From Cunninghamella blakesleeana (Eukaryota; Mucoromycota; Mucoromycetes; Mucorales; Cunninghamellaceae), in assembly GCA_017871115.1 (NCBI GenBank), contig JAFCIZ010000006.1:3038001-3102000 (forward strand): 64,000 bases of DNA, written 5' to 3'. This document shows positions 12,134-22,183 of the stretch, in pieces. The notes under the pieces are model-generated. The model did no database searches and had not been told where the DNA came from. It worked only from the letters and a program-made list of their open reading frames with translations. A program made the position numbers and the translations under genes. Every line of letters starts with the position of its first letter. Position 1 is the first letter of the stretch.

Positions 12134-12981
12134 ATTTTATTCAATTATTAAAATAATTAAGAAAAGTGTAAGAGAAGAATGAAAAAGAAAAAAACTTAGA
12201 TTTTTAGAAAAAATTTAAATGATCACATTTTAAAATCCCGACATTTTTTGGTTTAACCTGGAAAAAGGAAATGCTAGAGATACACAGAAATATAAAGGCT
12301 ACCACATAAATCAAATCATCAAAGCGATCAAATATTTTAAAAACATTATTAGTACTATAATTATAATAAACAAATAGTGAAATAGGAATGAAGGAACAAA
12401 AAAAATACAAAAACTATATAATTCTGGGAGACGCGGTTAATACATTTTATAAAATAAAAAAAGTAATAGCATGATAGTAAAGCTCCATCCCAAGAGCATC
12501 GTTACGAATAAAAAACAACCATTACAATAATTAATATCAAGCACAAATCGAAAAATAATAATAGTTTAATTATTTTCTACATTTTATGAGTACTAACAAT
12601 GATATCAAAAATCCTTATCTTCTTCTCACCGTAATAAAAAATGGACTTAATATTACTGAAGAAGACAGAATTTTTAGCAAAAATAAGATTGTGTTCATTT
12701 TTTTTAATAATAAAAGAATATATAGTAATGCACTTGTATTAAAAAAAGGAATTAATTGTTGTAAAATAATCGTAAACTTATATCTTTTTTTGCTGTAGTT
12801 GCATTTTATTAAATAATATCATTATAACAAAATAAAAATAATAAAAATAATAAAAATAATGTTATAATATTGAATAACTTTCAAGGACAAACCTATACCT
12901 TTCCATTCCAGGATATAATAACAATTACCTGACTCTTGGGTATTGTCAACAGAGTTGGGGCGTACTACATACGTAGTACTA
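12134..12981. other. Gene-poor AT-rich segment
   Basis: No supportable gene. Two short reading frames (12204-12410 minus; 12586-12798 plus) are of a length expected by chance at this base composition and are not called. At 12962-12979 a perfect hairpin occurs: GTACTAC, four-base loop, GTAGTAC. Confidence 0.5.
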
Positions 12982-13359
12982 CTATCTAATCATGAGGTAT
13001 CTACAACAAGTATTTTTTTTATTTTTGGTGGATGGGTTTAAATCTTTAACCAGACTACCTTCATTAATATGAACACTTTTAATAATATTTACTATACATA
13101 GTATTGAATATTTACCTAAATACATGCGATAGAAGGCATATGTTAATTTTGCAAAATACCTTTCCCGTACTCTTTCATTATTAGTCCATATTCTGAGATA
13201 TTTAATTTTTGGAATACTTATAATTTTAAAATCTTTTGAGTGTTGTTTGTTTAAGTTTTTTAATCCACCATAAATATTACCACAAATTATAATTTCTTCT
13301 CTTTTCTTTTTTTCATCCCATGCATTATCTCTCTTTTTAGTATATAATAATAATAACAT
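12982..13359 (-). CDS. Orphan ORF, 125 aa, doubtful
   Basis: An uninterrupted frame of normal amino-acid variety, unlike the low-complexity shadows elsewhere. It begins MLLLLYTKKRDNAW and includes a Tyr/Arg-rich middle (RYFAKLTYAFYRMYLGKYS) and a Lys/Asn-rich end (NPSTKNKKNTCCRYLMIR). I recognise no domain. It abuts the repeat island and might be a fragment of a decayed mobile-element gene or of a multi-exon gene. No flanking exons with matching coding character were seen. It may be a chance ORF. Confidence 0.22.
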   Translation of the reverse strand: MLLLLYTKKRDNAWDEKKKREEIIICGNIYGGLKNLNKQHSKDFKIISIPKIKYLRIWTNNERVRERYFAKLTYAFYRMYLGKYSILCIVNIIKSVHINEGSLVKDLNPSTKNKKNTCCRYLMIR

Positions 13360-13731
13360 TAAATGACATATTAAATATAAATAGCATTAGTTGTAAACAT
13401 CATTGTAATTTGATGCTTACGAAATACATAGTAAAACTTGAATATCTGCTTTTATTATGATAAGATAAGTTTTTCTAACTTGCTAAAAAAATATCGTGAT
13501 GCTGAAAATATATTAACTTAATTAATTATTATATCCTATTAGTTAGATTGTTTTAGATGTTGCATATATTTCTAAATAAAAGGTACTCCTTTTCTTTTTT
13601 CTTTTCTATGACTCTTATTAATATTTCTTTTTGAATTGTTGGGTTTAGATTATATTTCGTGTCGGTATTCTTTAAAAATGTAGCCAAGTTCATTAGTTTA
13701 TTTTTACTTATTTTATATCATTTTTATATAC
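13360..13731. other. Non-coding AT-rich spacer before repeat island
   Basis: No gene seen. Unique-looking AT-rich sequence leading into the direct-repeat block that starts about 13732. Confidence 0.5.
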
Positions 13732-13938
13732 TAACAAGTCTATTAACTCATCTTTTTAACTAAAGATTATATTTATTTTATTATAATAATCGTTGATCTT
13801 TATCCGATATTATATTTTATTTTATTTTAATTTTATTACTTAGTCTATATAATTGTTGATCTTTATCCAATTATATAATTTATTTTACTTTATTTTATTA
13901 TTATTTTAAACTATCAATCAAAACTAAGTTGTATCTAC
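13732..13938. repeat. Direct repeat family 1, copy A (~207 bp)
   Basis: Starts with AAGTCTATTAACTCATC, contains TTGATCTTTATCCGAT (13793) and TTGATCTTTATCCAAT (13855), and ends AAACTAAGTTGTATCTACT. The same ordered blocks recur at 15281-15536. The internal motif TTGATCTTTATCC repeats about every 60 nt. Confidence 0.85.
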
Positions 13939-13944
13939 TGTTAT

Positions 13945-14067
13945 GGTATGGCTGAACTTACCATACCTAAATAATCCTCGAAATAATTTTTAAATACATA
14001 TATATTCATTTATATATATGTATATATATATATATATATATGTATCTGCATATATAAATATATGCAG
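13945..14067. repeat. Two inverted repeats inside the repeat island
   Basis: A 7-bp inverted repeat GGTATGG/CCATACC (13945-13951 and 13961-13967) and a perfect 10-bp one CTGCATATAT/ATATATGCAG (14046-14055 and 14058-14067, two-base spacer). Either could form a cruciform or an RNA hairpin. Confidence 0.75.
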
Positions 14068-14094
14068 GTATAAATATATTAACCTTATATTTTA

Positions 14095-14136
14095 TTTTTA
14101 TTTTAAACTATTAATCTAAACTAAGTTGTATCTACT
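14095..14136. repeat. Direct repeat family 1, partial third copy
   Basis: Contains only the 3' block of the family 1 repeat, ending CTAAACTAAGTTGTATCTACT, the same end as copies A and B. Confidence 0.75.
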
Positions 14137-14193
14137 GTTAGCAATAACGCTCTCTGATTTTTCTTTCCTTTTTTGGATTGGCTTTGTGCTACT

Positions 14194-14230
14194 GGTGCAA
14201 AAACACCAAGGTGCAAAAACACCAAGGTGC
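14194..14230. repeat. 16-bp tandem repeat with hairpin-forming units
   Basis: GGTGCAAAAACACCAA occurs twice head-to-tail (14194-14209, 14210-14225) and starts a third time (GGTGC). Each unit is self-complementary at its ends (GGTG/CACC), and the junctions create CACCAAGGTG palindromes. Confidence 0.9.
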
Positions 14231-15025
14231 TTTTGTTCCTTACCCGATCCTTATAAATTTTAATTTTTTTTTTAAATATAAATAGAACCAATTTTTCTCT
14301 CTTTCTTTCTTTTAAATTGTCAAATTTTTATAATAAATTATTATCTATTAAATAATTATTGAACTTGTCCACTTTATAAATCATATTTTATAATTTTAAC
14401 TTATTTTACTTATAACTTATTCAAATTACTGAATTTATCTATTTTTTTTATAACAAACTATATTATTTTATTTTATATTTTTATATTTATTTACTTAAAT
14501 ATATTTTTCAACAATTCAAATTTAAATTACTTTTTGAATTTTCTTATTATATTTATTTTACATTGCGGTTACTGAAATCTCTCTTTAATCCTGCAATTAT
14601 ATTACACCTTTTAAAATTTTTATTTTTTTATTTCTTTATTTTTTACTTTATTTTATTTTATTTTTTTATTCCTTTATATTAAGTCGTTCTACTTATAAAA
14701 CAGGAACTGGTGCTCACTGGAATTATATTATACATATCAAATATTACTTATAATACTCATTCCTCATTTAAAAAAAATAAATCTTAAACAAAAACCCACA
14801 CAACACTACTTATAAAACAAGATACTGGTGCTCACTGACAATTAAACTAAACTATAAAACTTGTTATGAAGTGGGTGAGACTTGAGTATCTCACAAATTA
14901 GTTAATAATTAATCGAAGTTTTATTACTTTTATTATTTTTATTTTATTATAATTATTATTCACATTTATTTTTATATTTATTTATTATTATTACTATTAT
15001 TTATTATTATTTTTTTTTGAATGGT

Positions 15026-15172
15026 TTTATCTTTTTTCTCTCTTATTTAGAAAGAAAATTGACATTTTATCCTTTTTCTCTCTTATTTGGAAAGAAAATT
15101 GGTTTTATATCATTTTTCTCTCTTCTCAGGAGAAGAATTTGTTAACATTTTTTTCTCTTCTCAGGAGAAGAA
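15026..15172. repeat. Tandem ~40-bp repeat with pyrimidine/purine inverted cores
   Basis: About four degenerate units, each a TTTTTCTCTCTT stretch followed by its near-complement AAGAAAATT. In the last two units the core is the strong palindrome TTCTCAGGAGAAGAA. Each unit could fold into a hairpin. Confidence 0.75.
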
Positions 15173-15280
15173 AATGATAATCTTATTTTTATTTTTTATA
15201 TAAATACTCAACCATTTTATTTTATTTTTGAAAAATCAGTTAATAATTAGTTAATTTTAAATAAAAGAACTTATATTATA

Positions 15281-15536
15281 ACAAATAAGTCTATTAACTC
15301 ATCTTTTTAGCTAAAGATTATATTTACTTTATATTAATATTGTTGATTATTATCCAATATTACTTTATATTACATTATTATAATAATCGTTGATCTTTAT
15401 CCGATATTATATTTATTTTATTTTAAATTTATTATTTTGTCTATATAATTGTTGATCTTTATCCAATTATATAATTTATTTTATTTTATTATTTTATTTT
15501 TATTTTAAACTATCAATCTAAACTAAGTTGTATCTA
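15281..15536. repeat. Direct repeat family 1, copy B (~255 bp)
   Basis: Same ordered blocks as 13732-13938, with one extra internal unit: the TTGAT..TTATCC motif occurs at 15343, 15390 and 15452. It runs directly into a family 2 copy. Confidence 0.85.
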
Positions 15537-15590
15537 CTTATAAAACAAGATACTGGTGCTCACTGACGACTAAACTAAACTACAAAACTA

Positions 15591-15819
15591 TCTACTTTCC
15601 AAAACTATAAAAGGAAATTCTACTTTTCAAACAACCAAAAATTTACACAACAAACTATATATTTTCCAAAACTATAAAAGGAAATCCCACTTTACAACAA
15701 CCAAAAATTTACACAACACTACTTATAAAACAAGATACTGGTGCTCACTGACAACTAAACTAAACTATAAAACTATCTACTTTTTAAAACTATAAAAGGA
15801 AATTCTACTTTTTAAACAA
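15591..15819. repeat. Direct repeat family 3, three ~60-bp units
   Basis: Units at about 15591-15651, 15656-15717 and 15776-15819 share TTCCAAAACTATAAAAGGAA followed by a CTACTTT..CAACAA segment and ACCAAAAATTTACACAACA. They interleave with family 2. Confidence 0.85.
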
Positions 15820-15895
15820 CAAAATAATGATTAAAAGTCAGATAGGCAACAATTTATGGGCACCGATAGGATAATTTTTTATCCGAAAAATTACC

Positions 15896-15903
15896 AAAAA
15901 AAA
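15896..15903 (-). terminator. RNA polymerase III oligo-T terminator
   Basis: On the minus strand a run of eight T begins seven bases after the discriminator base of the tRNA-Arg gene, the normal Pol III stop. Confidence 0.85.
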
Positions 15904-15909
15904 TCGGGA

Positions 15910-15983
15910 TGAGACTACCAGGGGTCGAACCTGGAATCTCCTGATTCGTAGTCAGACGCCTTATCCAATTGGGCCATAGTCCC
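15910..15983 (-). tRNA. tRNA-Arg, anticodon ACG
   Basis: Read on the minus strand, the 74-nt sequence folds as a cloverleaf. The acceptor GGGACTA pairs with TAGTCTC (one G-T pair). The D stem is GCC/GGC. The anticodon stem TCTGA/TCAGG encloses the loop CTACGAA, giving anticodon ACG. The T arm is CCAGG-TTCGACC-CCTGG. The discriminator is A; CCA is not encoded. No intron. Position 34 A would be edited to inosine to read CGU/CGC/CGA. Box A (TGGCCCAATTGG) and box B (GGTTCGACCCC) are intact, so it looks functional. Confidence 0.97.
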
Positions 15984-16654
15984 ATTAGTTGATAGTAAAA
16001 TCACCCACACTTACTTGAGATTAAATCAATAAACAATTTAATAAAATGTTTGATTGATTGATTTTTAGGGTTTTACTTTTTTTTTTTTTTTTTTTTGGAA
16101 TAAAGTAAAACGTAGTAAAATCAAGAATAAAAACAACATTTCACGAATTATATAACTTTATCCAAAATATTATTTACAAAAAACAAACATAAATTAAATA
16201 TACTACTAAAACTAGAGAAAGAATAAAAAGAAAAAGGTCATCAGAAATAGTTGACATAGTTACATCCAGTAATTTTACATATGAATATGAATTAGTAAAT
16301 AATACTGAGTTAGGATTTCTTGGTACAAGGCCGAGATAATAAAAAAGCGATATTAAATGATATTTAACAATGGATTCTTTTTTTTAAAAAAAATTAAAAC
16401 GGATCAAAAATAAAAAAGGGTTTTAACATAGTTTCTTATCAAAAAATTAATAAATACTAATGTAATAATTGAAAGTGCTTTGTCGGCTTGGGGATCCGTT
16501 TTAAATTCTGATTATCTTTTTTTTTAAATTTTTATTTTCCGACCGAAAAAAAATTAACTTTAAATTTTTTTTCTTTTAAAAAAACATTTTTCTTTCTTTC
16601 TTTCTCTCTTTTTATTCTTACATTAATTTTATTTAATACATTTGATTCATCACT
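15984..16654. other. Intergenic between tRNA-Arg and cytochrome b5
   Basis: About 670 bp. Contains T-rich runs (16078-16096), an eight-T/eight-A junction at 16378-16393, and a pyrimidine-rich leader (CTTTCTTTCTTTCTCTC, about 16590-16610) just upstream of the cytochrome b5 ATG, typical of a fungal core promoter. No further gene seen. Confidence 0.6.
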
Positions 16655-17481
16655 ATGGCCAAGATTTATACTCACGAAGAAATTGCTGTACATAACACCC
16701 GTGACGATCTTTGGATGATTATTGATAACAAAGTTTATGATATTACTCCTTTTATAGATGAAGTATGCCAGAACAAATAATAAATATATAATAAATAAAA
16801 TAAGAGTGATTCAAGATGATGATGATAATATAAGGATCTATATTTATGTTTATTTATTGGTTTATTAATTTATTTTAATTTATTATTAATATCATTTTTA
16901 AAAAAAAGCATCCCGGTGGTGAAGAAGTATTAATTGATGAAGGTGCCCGTGATGCTACAGGTCCATTTGAAGACGTTGGTCACTCTACTGATGCCCGTGA
17001 TTTATTAGCTAAATATCTTATTGGTGAAGTTGATCCTGCTGTAAGTACTATTTTTAAATAATGACAATAATAGTGAAAATCAATTGTGGAAAGGAAAAAA
17101 GGAAGAACATAAAAGATTATGGGATTATTTTTATCAGCCCTTATTATGTGGTGTATATATGGAGAAAATACGAAATGTAATGGAGGATAATCATATAAAT
17201 AAAACGATTTCTAATTTATTCTTATTCTTTTTAAATTGTATTATATGTTTTAGTCTGCCCCTGTCAAAGTAACAAGCCCAAATTCTACTAATGCTCATGA
17301 TAATAAGCCCGAAGGAAAGTAAGTACTAATGCTTTTTAAAATAATAATAACATTAGACATAATCATAGAGCGAATCGAATATTAATTATAATTTCTTTTT
17401 CTTTTTATTATTAGTCCCCTTCGCGTTCTTATTCCCATTTTAGTTCTTCTTGGTATTGTTTATTATCGTTTCTTTGCCTAA
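16655..17481 (+). CDS. Cytochrome b5, tail-anchored
   Basis: Heme protein that supplies electrons to ER desaturases and P450s. Exons 16655-16762, 16909-17040, 17254-17318 and 17415-17481 encode 123 aa with exact phases. The b5 fold is complete: the first axial ligand is in HPGG (His37, the first codon of exon 2), followed by GARDAT, and the second is in VGHS (His61). After a ~30-residue Ser/Pro/Lys linker, the C-terminal ~20 residues are hydrophobic ([17 protein letters not shown]), a tail anchor for the ER or outer mitochondrial membrane. The start matches the family length, and the leader is pyrimidine-rich. Confidence 0.96.
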
Positions 17482-17877
17482 ATACTTATTCAAGCTTCAT
17501 TTATGTTAGATATTTATTTAGAGTTATCAAAATAATCAAAATATAAAGAAAAAAGAAAAAACAACACCTCATATTTTTTTCATCATTGTTTATATATAAA
17601 TATTTTATTATCCCTTACAATAATAATGACTTATTCCTTTAATAAATTGTATTCCGTTTTGTCATTTACAAATCATTAGAAGTATTATTATTATTATTAT
17701 TATTATTTATTATTATTATAATTAATACCATTATTATTATTTTAAAAAGAATAGATATTTATGGCTTGGTGTTATATGTATGTATGTATATAAAATAATA
17801 AGAGCAATGTGAAAATAAATAAATAAAAAATGATCGTGTTACAAATAAATAGAATAATGATAAGAAAAGTGTTAGAT
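17482..17877. other. Convergent intergenic region
   Basis: Holds the 3' ends of the cytochrome b5 and Ase1-like genes. (TTA)n microsatellite near 17685-17720. No gene seen. Confidence 0.6.
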
Positions 17878-20800
17878 CTATAAATCATTATCTGACATGT
17901 CACTTAATTCAGGTCCATCATCAAATATAGCAAGATCCAAACTTATATCATCTTCAAATAACATGGCTTTTCTTTCAGATAATGTACGTGCTATTCGTTT
18001 CTATTTTTTTTTAAATAATAATAATAAAAAGTGGCAATTGTTAGTTTTCTTTTTCTTTTTTTTTAAATATACATGTATTATTTTTTTTTTACCCTAGACT
18101 TAGCTGTAGAGGAAGCTGTAAAAGGAACCGCGTTTTCATTGGTTTTAAAATTTGTTTCCACAAGAGTATGAGCACCACTACTATTACCACTACTACGACT
18201 AGGAGCGCTGTCAGTACTACTTGTTGTTCCGTCACTTACTCTACCTTTTGTTGTTTTCATAAAAGAATCTGCTGCAACCATAGCTACTGATGATTTATTA
18301 TTGTTATTTGTGAGTCGGTTACCCAGTGTTCCTTTTCTTTTTCGAATATTATTTTGTCGTACGCGGTGAAGAATAGAAGTAGTAGAGGATACTTGAGATT
18401 CAAGTTTTTGCCATTCATCTTTTGTATTGGTGATATTTTCAGATTCCATATTCAATTTACGATTGGCTTGAGGTGTACGGAAATTTAATTTGGGTTGTAA
18501 TCGATTATGTGGTGTTGTTAAAGGTGCTCGTGTTATGTTATTTGTAATGGATCGTCGTGGTGTAGTTGCCCTTCTATATACGCTATTAGTAGTAGCTGCG
18601 CCAGTGGATTCATTCTTAAAAAAAGAAATAAAAAAATTAATAGTAGATGAATAAAGGCGTAATTGTAATATTTCTTTTAAAATTATAATCATGATTTAAT
18701 ATTACGATGACATGTCTTACATTTTCAGATTCAAGCTTATCTAAATAGCATTCACCATACACTGTAAATGGAGCCCCAGTTGAAGTTTCAAATTCTCTTA
18801 AAGCACCTACAAGTTCGCGTTTACTCTATTTACATGTTAAAATTATAGATTAATCATTTATACAAGTCAGTATAGGGTTATTTTCTTTATAATTATTTAA
18901 TTGTTTTATATATTACCTTTGGTAATTCTCTTGCTATACGTTTTCTAAATTTTTCTTCACGTAATAATCTACCAGGATCACGCTGCCCTTTACTAAATAA
19001 TCTCTTTGGGTCATTTGTACTTGACTATAATATACATACATATTAGCACAAAGTAAATACATATAGTTTCTATTATTGATATTTTTTTTTATAAAATAGC
19101 TTGCCTCAAAATCTTGAATTTCTTGTAATAATTTCATATGGCGTTCCACTTTATCCAATATATATTTTCGATCTTCTACTAAATGTTTTAATCTTTCAAT
19201 TTCATTTTCATGTTTTTCCAAAATAATATCATTATAATCATCTAATGTTATATATATACAAGTTTATTTTAAAGTTAATGACTCTGCTTTTTGCGTATAA
19301 TTATTATATATATATGTTTAAAGTATAGTTATTACCAGATTCAAATACAGTAAATGAATTACGTTCTTCCCTCGAAAAATATAATTGATTCCATAGATTT
19401 TCTAATTCATTTCGAGCATCTAGTATAAAATCCTGTACACGTTCTGACTTTAATTTCAACATTCGTTCCAATTCTTTTTCATACTAAATGAATATAAAAT
19501 AGATAGTCCACAGTTATAAAATAAATAATAAATAAATGGTTTTTTATGTGCATCATTATCTATATTACATTATTTAACTCTATTGATGATATGCCATTAT
19601 TATTCATTAAAAAGGTATCTTTTTCAACATCATTTATTTGCAATTTACTCCATAAACGATACAAGTGTTGTTCAATTTCTTGTTTTCGGAATTCACGTTG
19701 TTGTTTAATATCTTCTAACTTTTATATATATACACACACACATATATATATATATATATACATAGTGAATAAAAGAAAAAAATATATTACTTAATAATAA
19801 TCATTTATCTATATATTTATATGTATGTTATTGTTATATATATTTTACCTGTGCTATAGTTTGTAATATACGATTTAATTGGGATTCTTGAACTAGTTTT
19901 GCATAGAGATAGACTTTTTTATCGGATTGATTTTCTTTATATAACTGATCCACAGTATATTCAAAATCATTTTTAGGTGCTAATCCAAGTTGTTTCCATA
20001 GTTGTAATATTCGTTCGGTACCAAAGTCTACTTGTTGTGCTCGATTTACCTATTATGAATGGTAGTAATAAAATGTTTTATTTATTAGTGTATAAGCTGC
20101 GTATATACATGGTATTGTTGTTATTTTTCTTATTAGCCCTTTTCTAAAAATTTACATATTCATTTTCACATCGTCTGATTTCTTCTTCAAGACAAGTTAC
20201 AGTTGGTAAAGATACATCGATATCCTTTTCTATTATCAATGCTGTATTGACATAGTCTCCAAGTGTAATTTGGTACTCTTTTAGTCGTTGGTATAATTCT
20301 ATATTTTGAAATAAATTGGAATATATAAATAAATATATAAAAAAATGGAAGCAATGGGATCAATTCTTATATACTAGTATATATATCTATAAATCTATAT
20401 GTATCCTTTTTCTTATCTACCTTTAACATCTACTAATCGCTTTTCATAATGCTAAGGATTGAATATTAAATTAAATAATAGAAAAAAAATAAATTAATCA
20501 AATCCCTTCTCTCTCTCTCTCTCTCTCTCTAAATATATATATATATGTAAGTATCAATATACATGTTTTTTACTTTTTTAACAATATCCCTTTTTGCTTC
20601 TAATTCATTCACAGTTTTAGATAAACAAGTATTTGGTTGTGTTTCCATTGAAGAATCGTCGATATATTCACCCATTAAACGTTTTAAATAAACAATATCT
20701 TGATAGGTTTGTTGACATTGTTGTTTTAAATTATCTCTTTCATTAGATACATGTTGAATCTGTTTATCTGTTAAATCGATAATAGCTTGGCAAAGATCAT

Positions 20801-20906
20801 TTAATTGTTCTTTTTGTTTTGTCTTTGTTGTTCCTATTTCGTCATTTAATAACAGCAATTTTTCAAATCGGGAATCAAGTTGTTTTAATAATTCTTGTGT
20901 TGACAT
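17878..20906 (-). CDS. ASE1: Ase1/PRC1/MAP65-family microtubule-bundling protein
   Basis: Crosslinks antiparallel microtubules at the spindle midzone. Eleven exons: 20574-20906, 20421-20451, 20156-20298, 19849-20049, 19569-19718, 19336-19483, 19105-19241, 18917-19024, 18721-18825, 18093-18614 and 17878-18000; phases agree and give about 666 aa. The N-terminal ~285 residues are coiled coil, the dimerisation rod. The conserved spectrin-like microtubule-binding core follows: EKELERMLKLKSERV, then ARNELENLWNQL, then NDPKRLFSKGQRDPGRLLREEK, then a FRKRIARELPK segment. The C-terminus is basic and Ser/Thr-rich with SP/TP-like sites, then an acidic end. Intron 19025-19104 uses a GC donor (GAG|GCAAGC). 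The second exon is 31 nt. Confidence 0.92.
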
Positions 20907-21196
20907 GATTTTTTTTTATATCATTTATATATAATAATGTATGTGTATTTATGTGTGTGGGTAAAAAGTATAAACTTATGCAAATGAAATATTTTATTAT
21001 TATATATATAAAAAATAAATAAATAGAGAAAAGAGAAAGAAAAAGGAAAAAATAACGAAAGGCGAAGAAAAAAAAAAAAAAAAAAAAAAAAATTCGCTCC
21101 CCAAATTAAAAAAAATGCGTGAGTTTAAATTTTTTTTCTCCTCTCTCTTCTTTTTTTTAAAAAAAGAAACTTTATATATTATACCTTTTTTTTACA
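20907..21196. other. Intergenic, promoter side of the Ase1-like gene
   Basis: About 290 bp with a poly-A tract longer than 20 nt near 21068-21090 and an eight-T/seven-A junction at 21151-21165. No gene seen. Confidence 0.55.
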
Positions 21197-22183
21197 TTAG
21201 TTTTTTATTAGTTTGTGAAAAATATTTAATTTAGAATAATGATTTGGTTTAATACTTTTTAATATACCTAAAGGAACATCATCGTCTCCTTCAACATCAT
21301 CATCAGAATATAAAGTAGAAGAAGAGGAAGACGATAAAGATGGATCACTTGGGTGAAATGGTTGTTGATATGGCTGCTTTGTTTTAATATCAAGATCATG
21401 AATCATATATGAAGAAGAAGATGAAGAAGGGGGAAAAGAAGTGGGGGTGATAACATGAATGGTTTCAATAAAAGGTTTTCGTTTACAAGCTTGTACAACA
21501 GGGTGAAGATATGGTTGAATACAGTCGATTGGAGTATCAAGTAACGCCGAAATATATCTTGTTTTACGAGGTTTTTTGCCAATAGGGTCAAAATCAGGTT
21601 CAAACGGATGGATTACTTCTTGTTGAATAGATAGATAGGATAAGATATGATAAATGGCTTGCTGTTTTTCTATTGAACAAGGTGGATCGTATTGTTTTAA
21701 TTTTTGTAAACTGGTTGTATATATTTTAAGTAAATAATATAATTGATATGGCGGAGAAATAATACTATATTGATGATTATACTGATTCCCTCGTTTGATA
21801 TTGGTTAAAATGATGGAAGTAATATTGGGGCCTGGGTTTTTTAATAATGATAAAATACGCTGTTTTTGTTTACTTGTTTTTAATAGAGTAGTAATGTCAT
21901 GAAATTCTTTTAATAATAGTTCTTTTTTTTTATCATCTTTTAATTCAAAACTAAAAAAAAAATCATTTATTTTTTTATCATCATCATCATCATCACCATC
22001 ATCATCATTATGTCGATCCTTATCTGATATTGTCGTTTCTGTCGATATTTTCTCGGGTAAATTTATTATTTTTTCATCTTTTCGATACTGCTGTTGTTGA
22101 TAATTAATGTTATTATTATTATCTTTAGATTTTGATCGTTTAAATAAAAATAATCGAGAAATTATAGATTTTTTTTTGATCAT
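21197..22183 (-). CDS. Unrecognised 328-aa protein
   Basis: Single-exon frame with normal residue variety in its middle. The N-terminus is strongly basic (MIKKKSIISRLFLFKRSKSK), could be a nuclear or mitochondrial signal, and is followed by Asn, Gln and Asp runs. Residues ~85-255 look folded: an acidic helix with FHDITTLLKTSKQKQRI, then LLKNPGPNITSIILTNIKRG, then a PPYQLYYLLKIY segment, then DPIGKKPRKTRYISALLDTP and HPVVQACKRKP. The tail is Ser-rich and ends in a basic NHYSKLNIFHKLIKN. I do not recognise a family. No exon needs to be added: the start and stop lie in one frame and the upstream sequence is typical intergenic AT-rich DNA. It is a likely real gene because of the non-repetitive core. 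Confidence 0.7.
   Translation of the reverse strand: MIKKKSIISRLFLFKRSKSKDNNNNINYQQQQYRKDEKIINLPEKISTETTISDKDRHNDDDGDDDDDDKKINDFFFSFELKDDKKKELLLKEFHDITTLLKTSKQKQRILSLLKNPGPNITSIILTNIKRGNQYNHQYSIISPPYQLYYLLKIYTTSLQKLKQYDPPCSIEKQQAIYHILSYLSIQQEVIHPFEPDFDPIGKKPRKTRYISALLDTPIDCIQPYLHPVVQACKRKPFIETIHVITPTSFPPSSSSSSYMIHDLDIKTKQPYQQPFHPSDPSLSSSSSSTLYSDDDVEGDDDVPLGILKSIKPNHYSKLNIFHKLIKN

Larger units (their letters stand above)
14690..15778. repeat. Direct repeat family 2, four dispersed copies
   Basis: The block TACTTATAAAACAAGATACT followed by GGTGCTCACTGAC occurs at about 14690-14720 (diverged), 14806-14861, 15534-15592 and 15718-15778. The last three are followed by a shared ACTAAACTAAACTATAAAAC-like tail. 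Copies 3 and 4 are 184 bp apart and are separated by family 3 units, so they form a composite tandem array. Confidence 0.85.

Noticed and set aside
12204..12410. 68-codon minus-strand frame
   Set aside because: Phe/Ile/Tyr-rich composition and length expected by chance in TA-rich DNA; no domain, no splice partners.
12586..12798. 70-codon plus-strand frame starting MSTNNDIKNPY
   Set aside because: Somewhat more varied than chance but with no recognisable homology, no exon partners and no leader; evidence too thin to call.
15910..15983. tRNA pseudogene or SINE head
   Set aside because: All stems pair, both internal promoter boxes are intact and a Pol III terminator follows, so it reads as a working tRNA gene.
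17084..17272. 62-codon frame inside the cytochrome b5 gene
   Set aside because: Lies almost entirely within intron 3 and runs across the acceptor into the exon out of frame.
20500..20545. CT/TA microsatellite as a CRISPR-like or regulatory repeat
   Set aside because: Simple dinucleotide slippage in an intron; no spacers or conserved repeat unit. No CRISPR array exists in the window.
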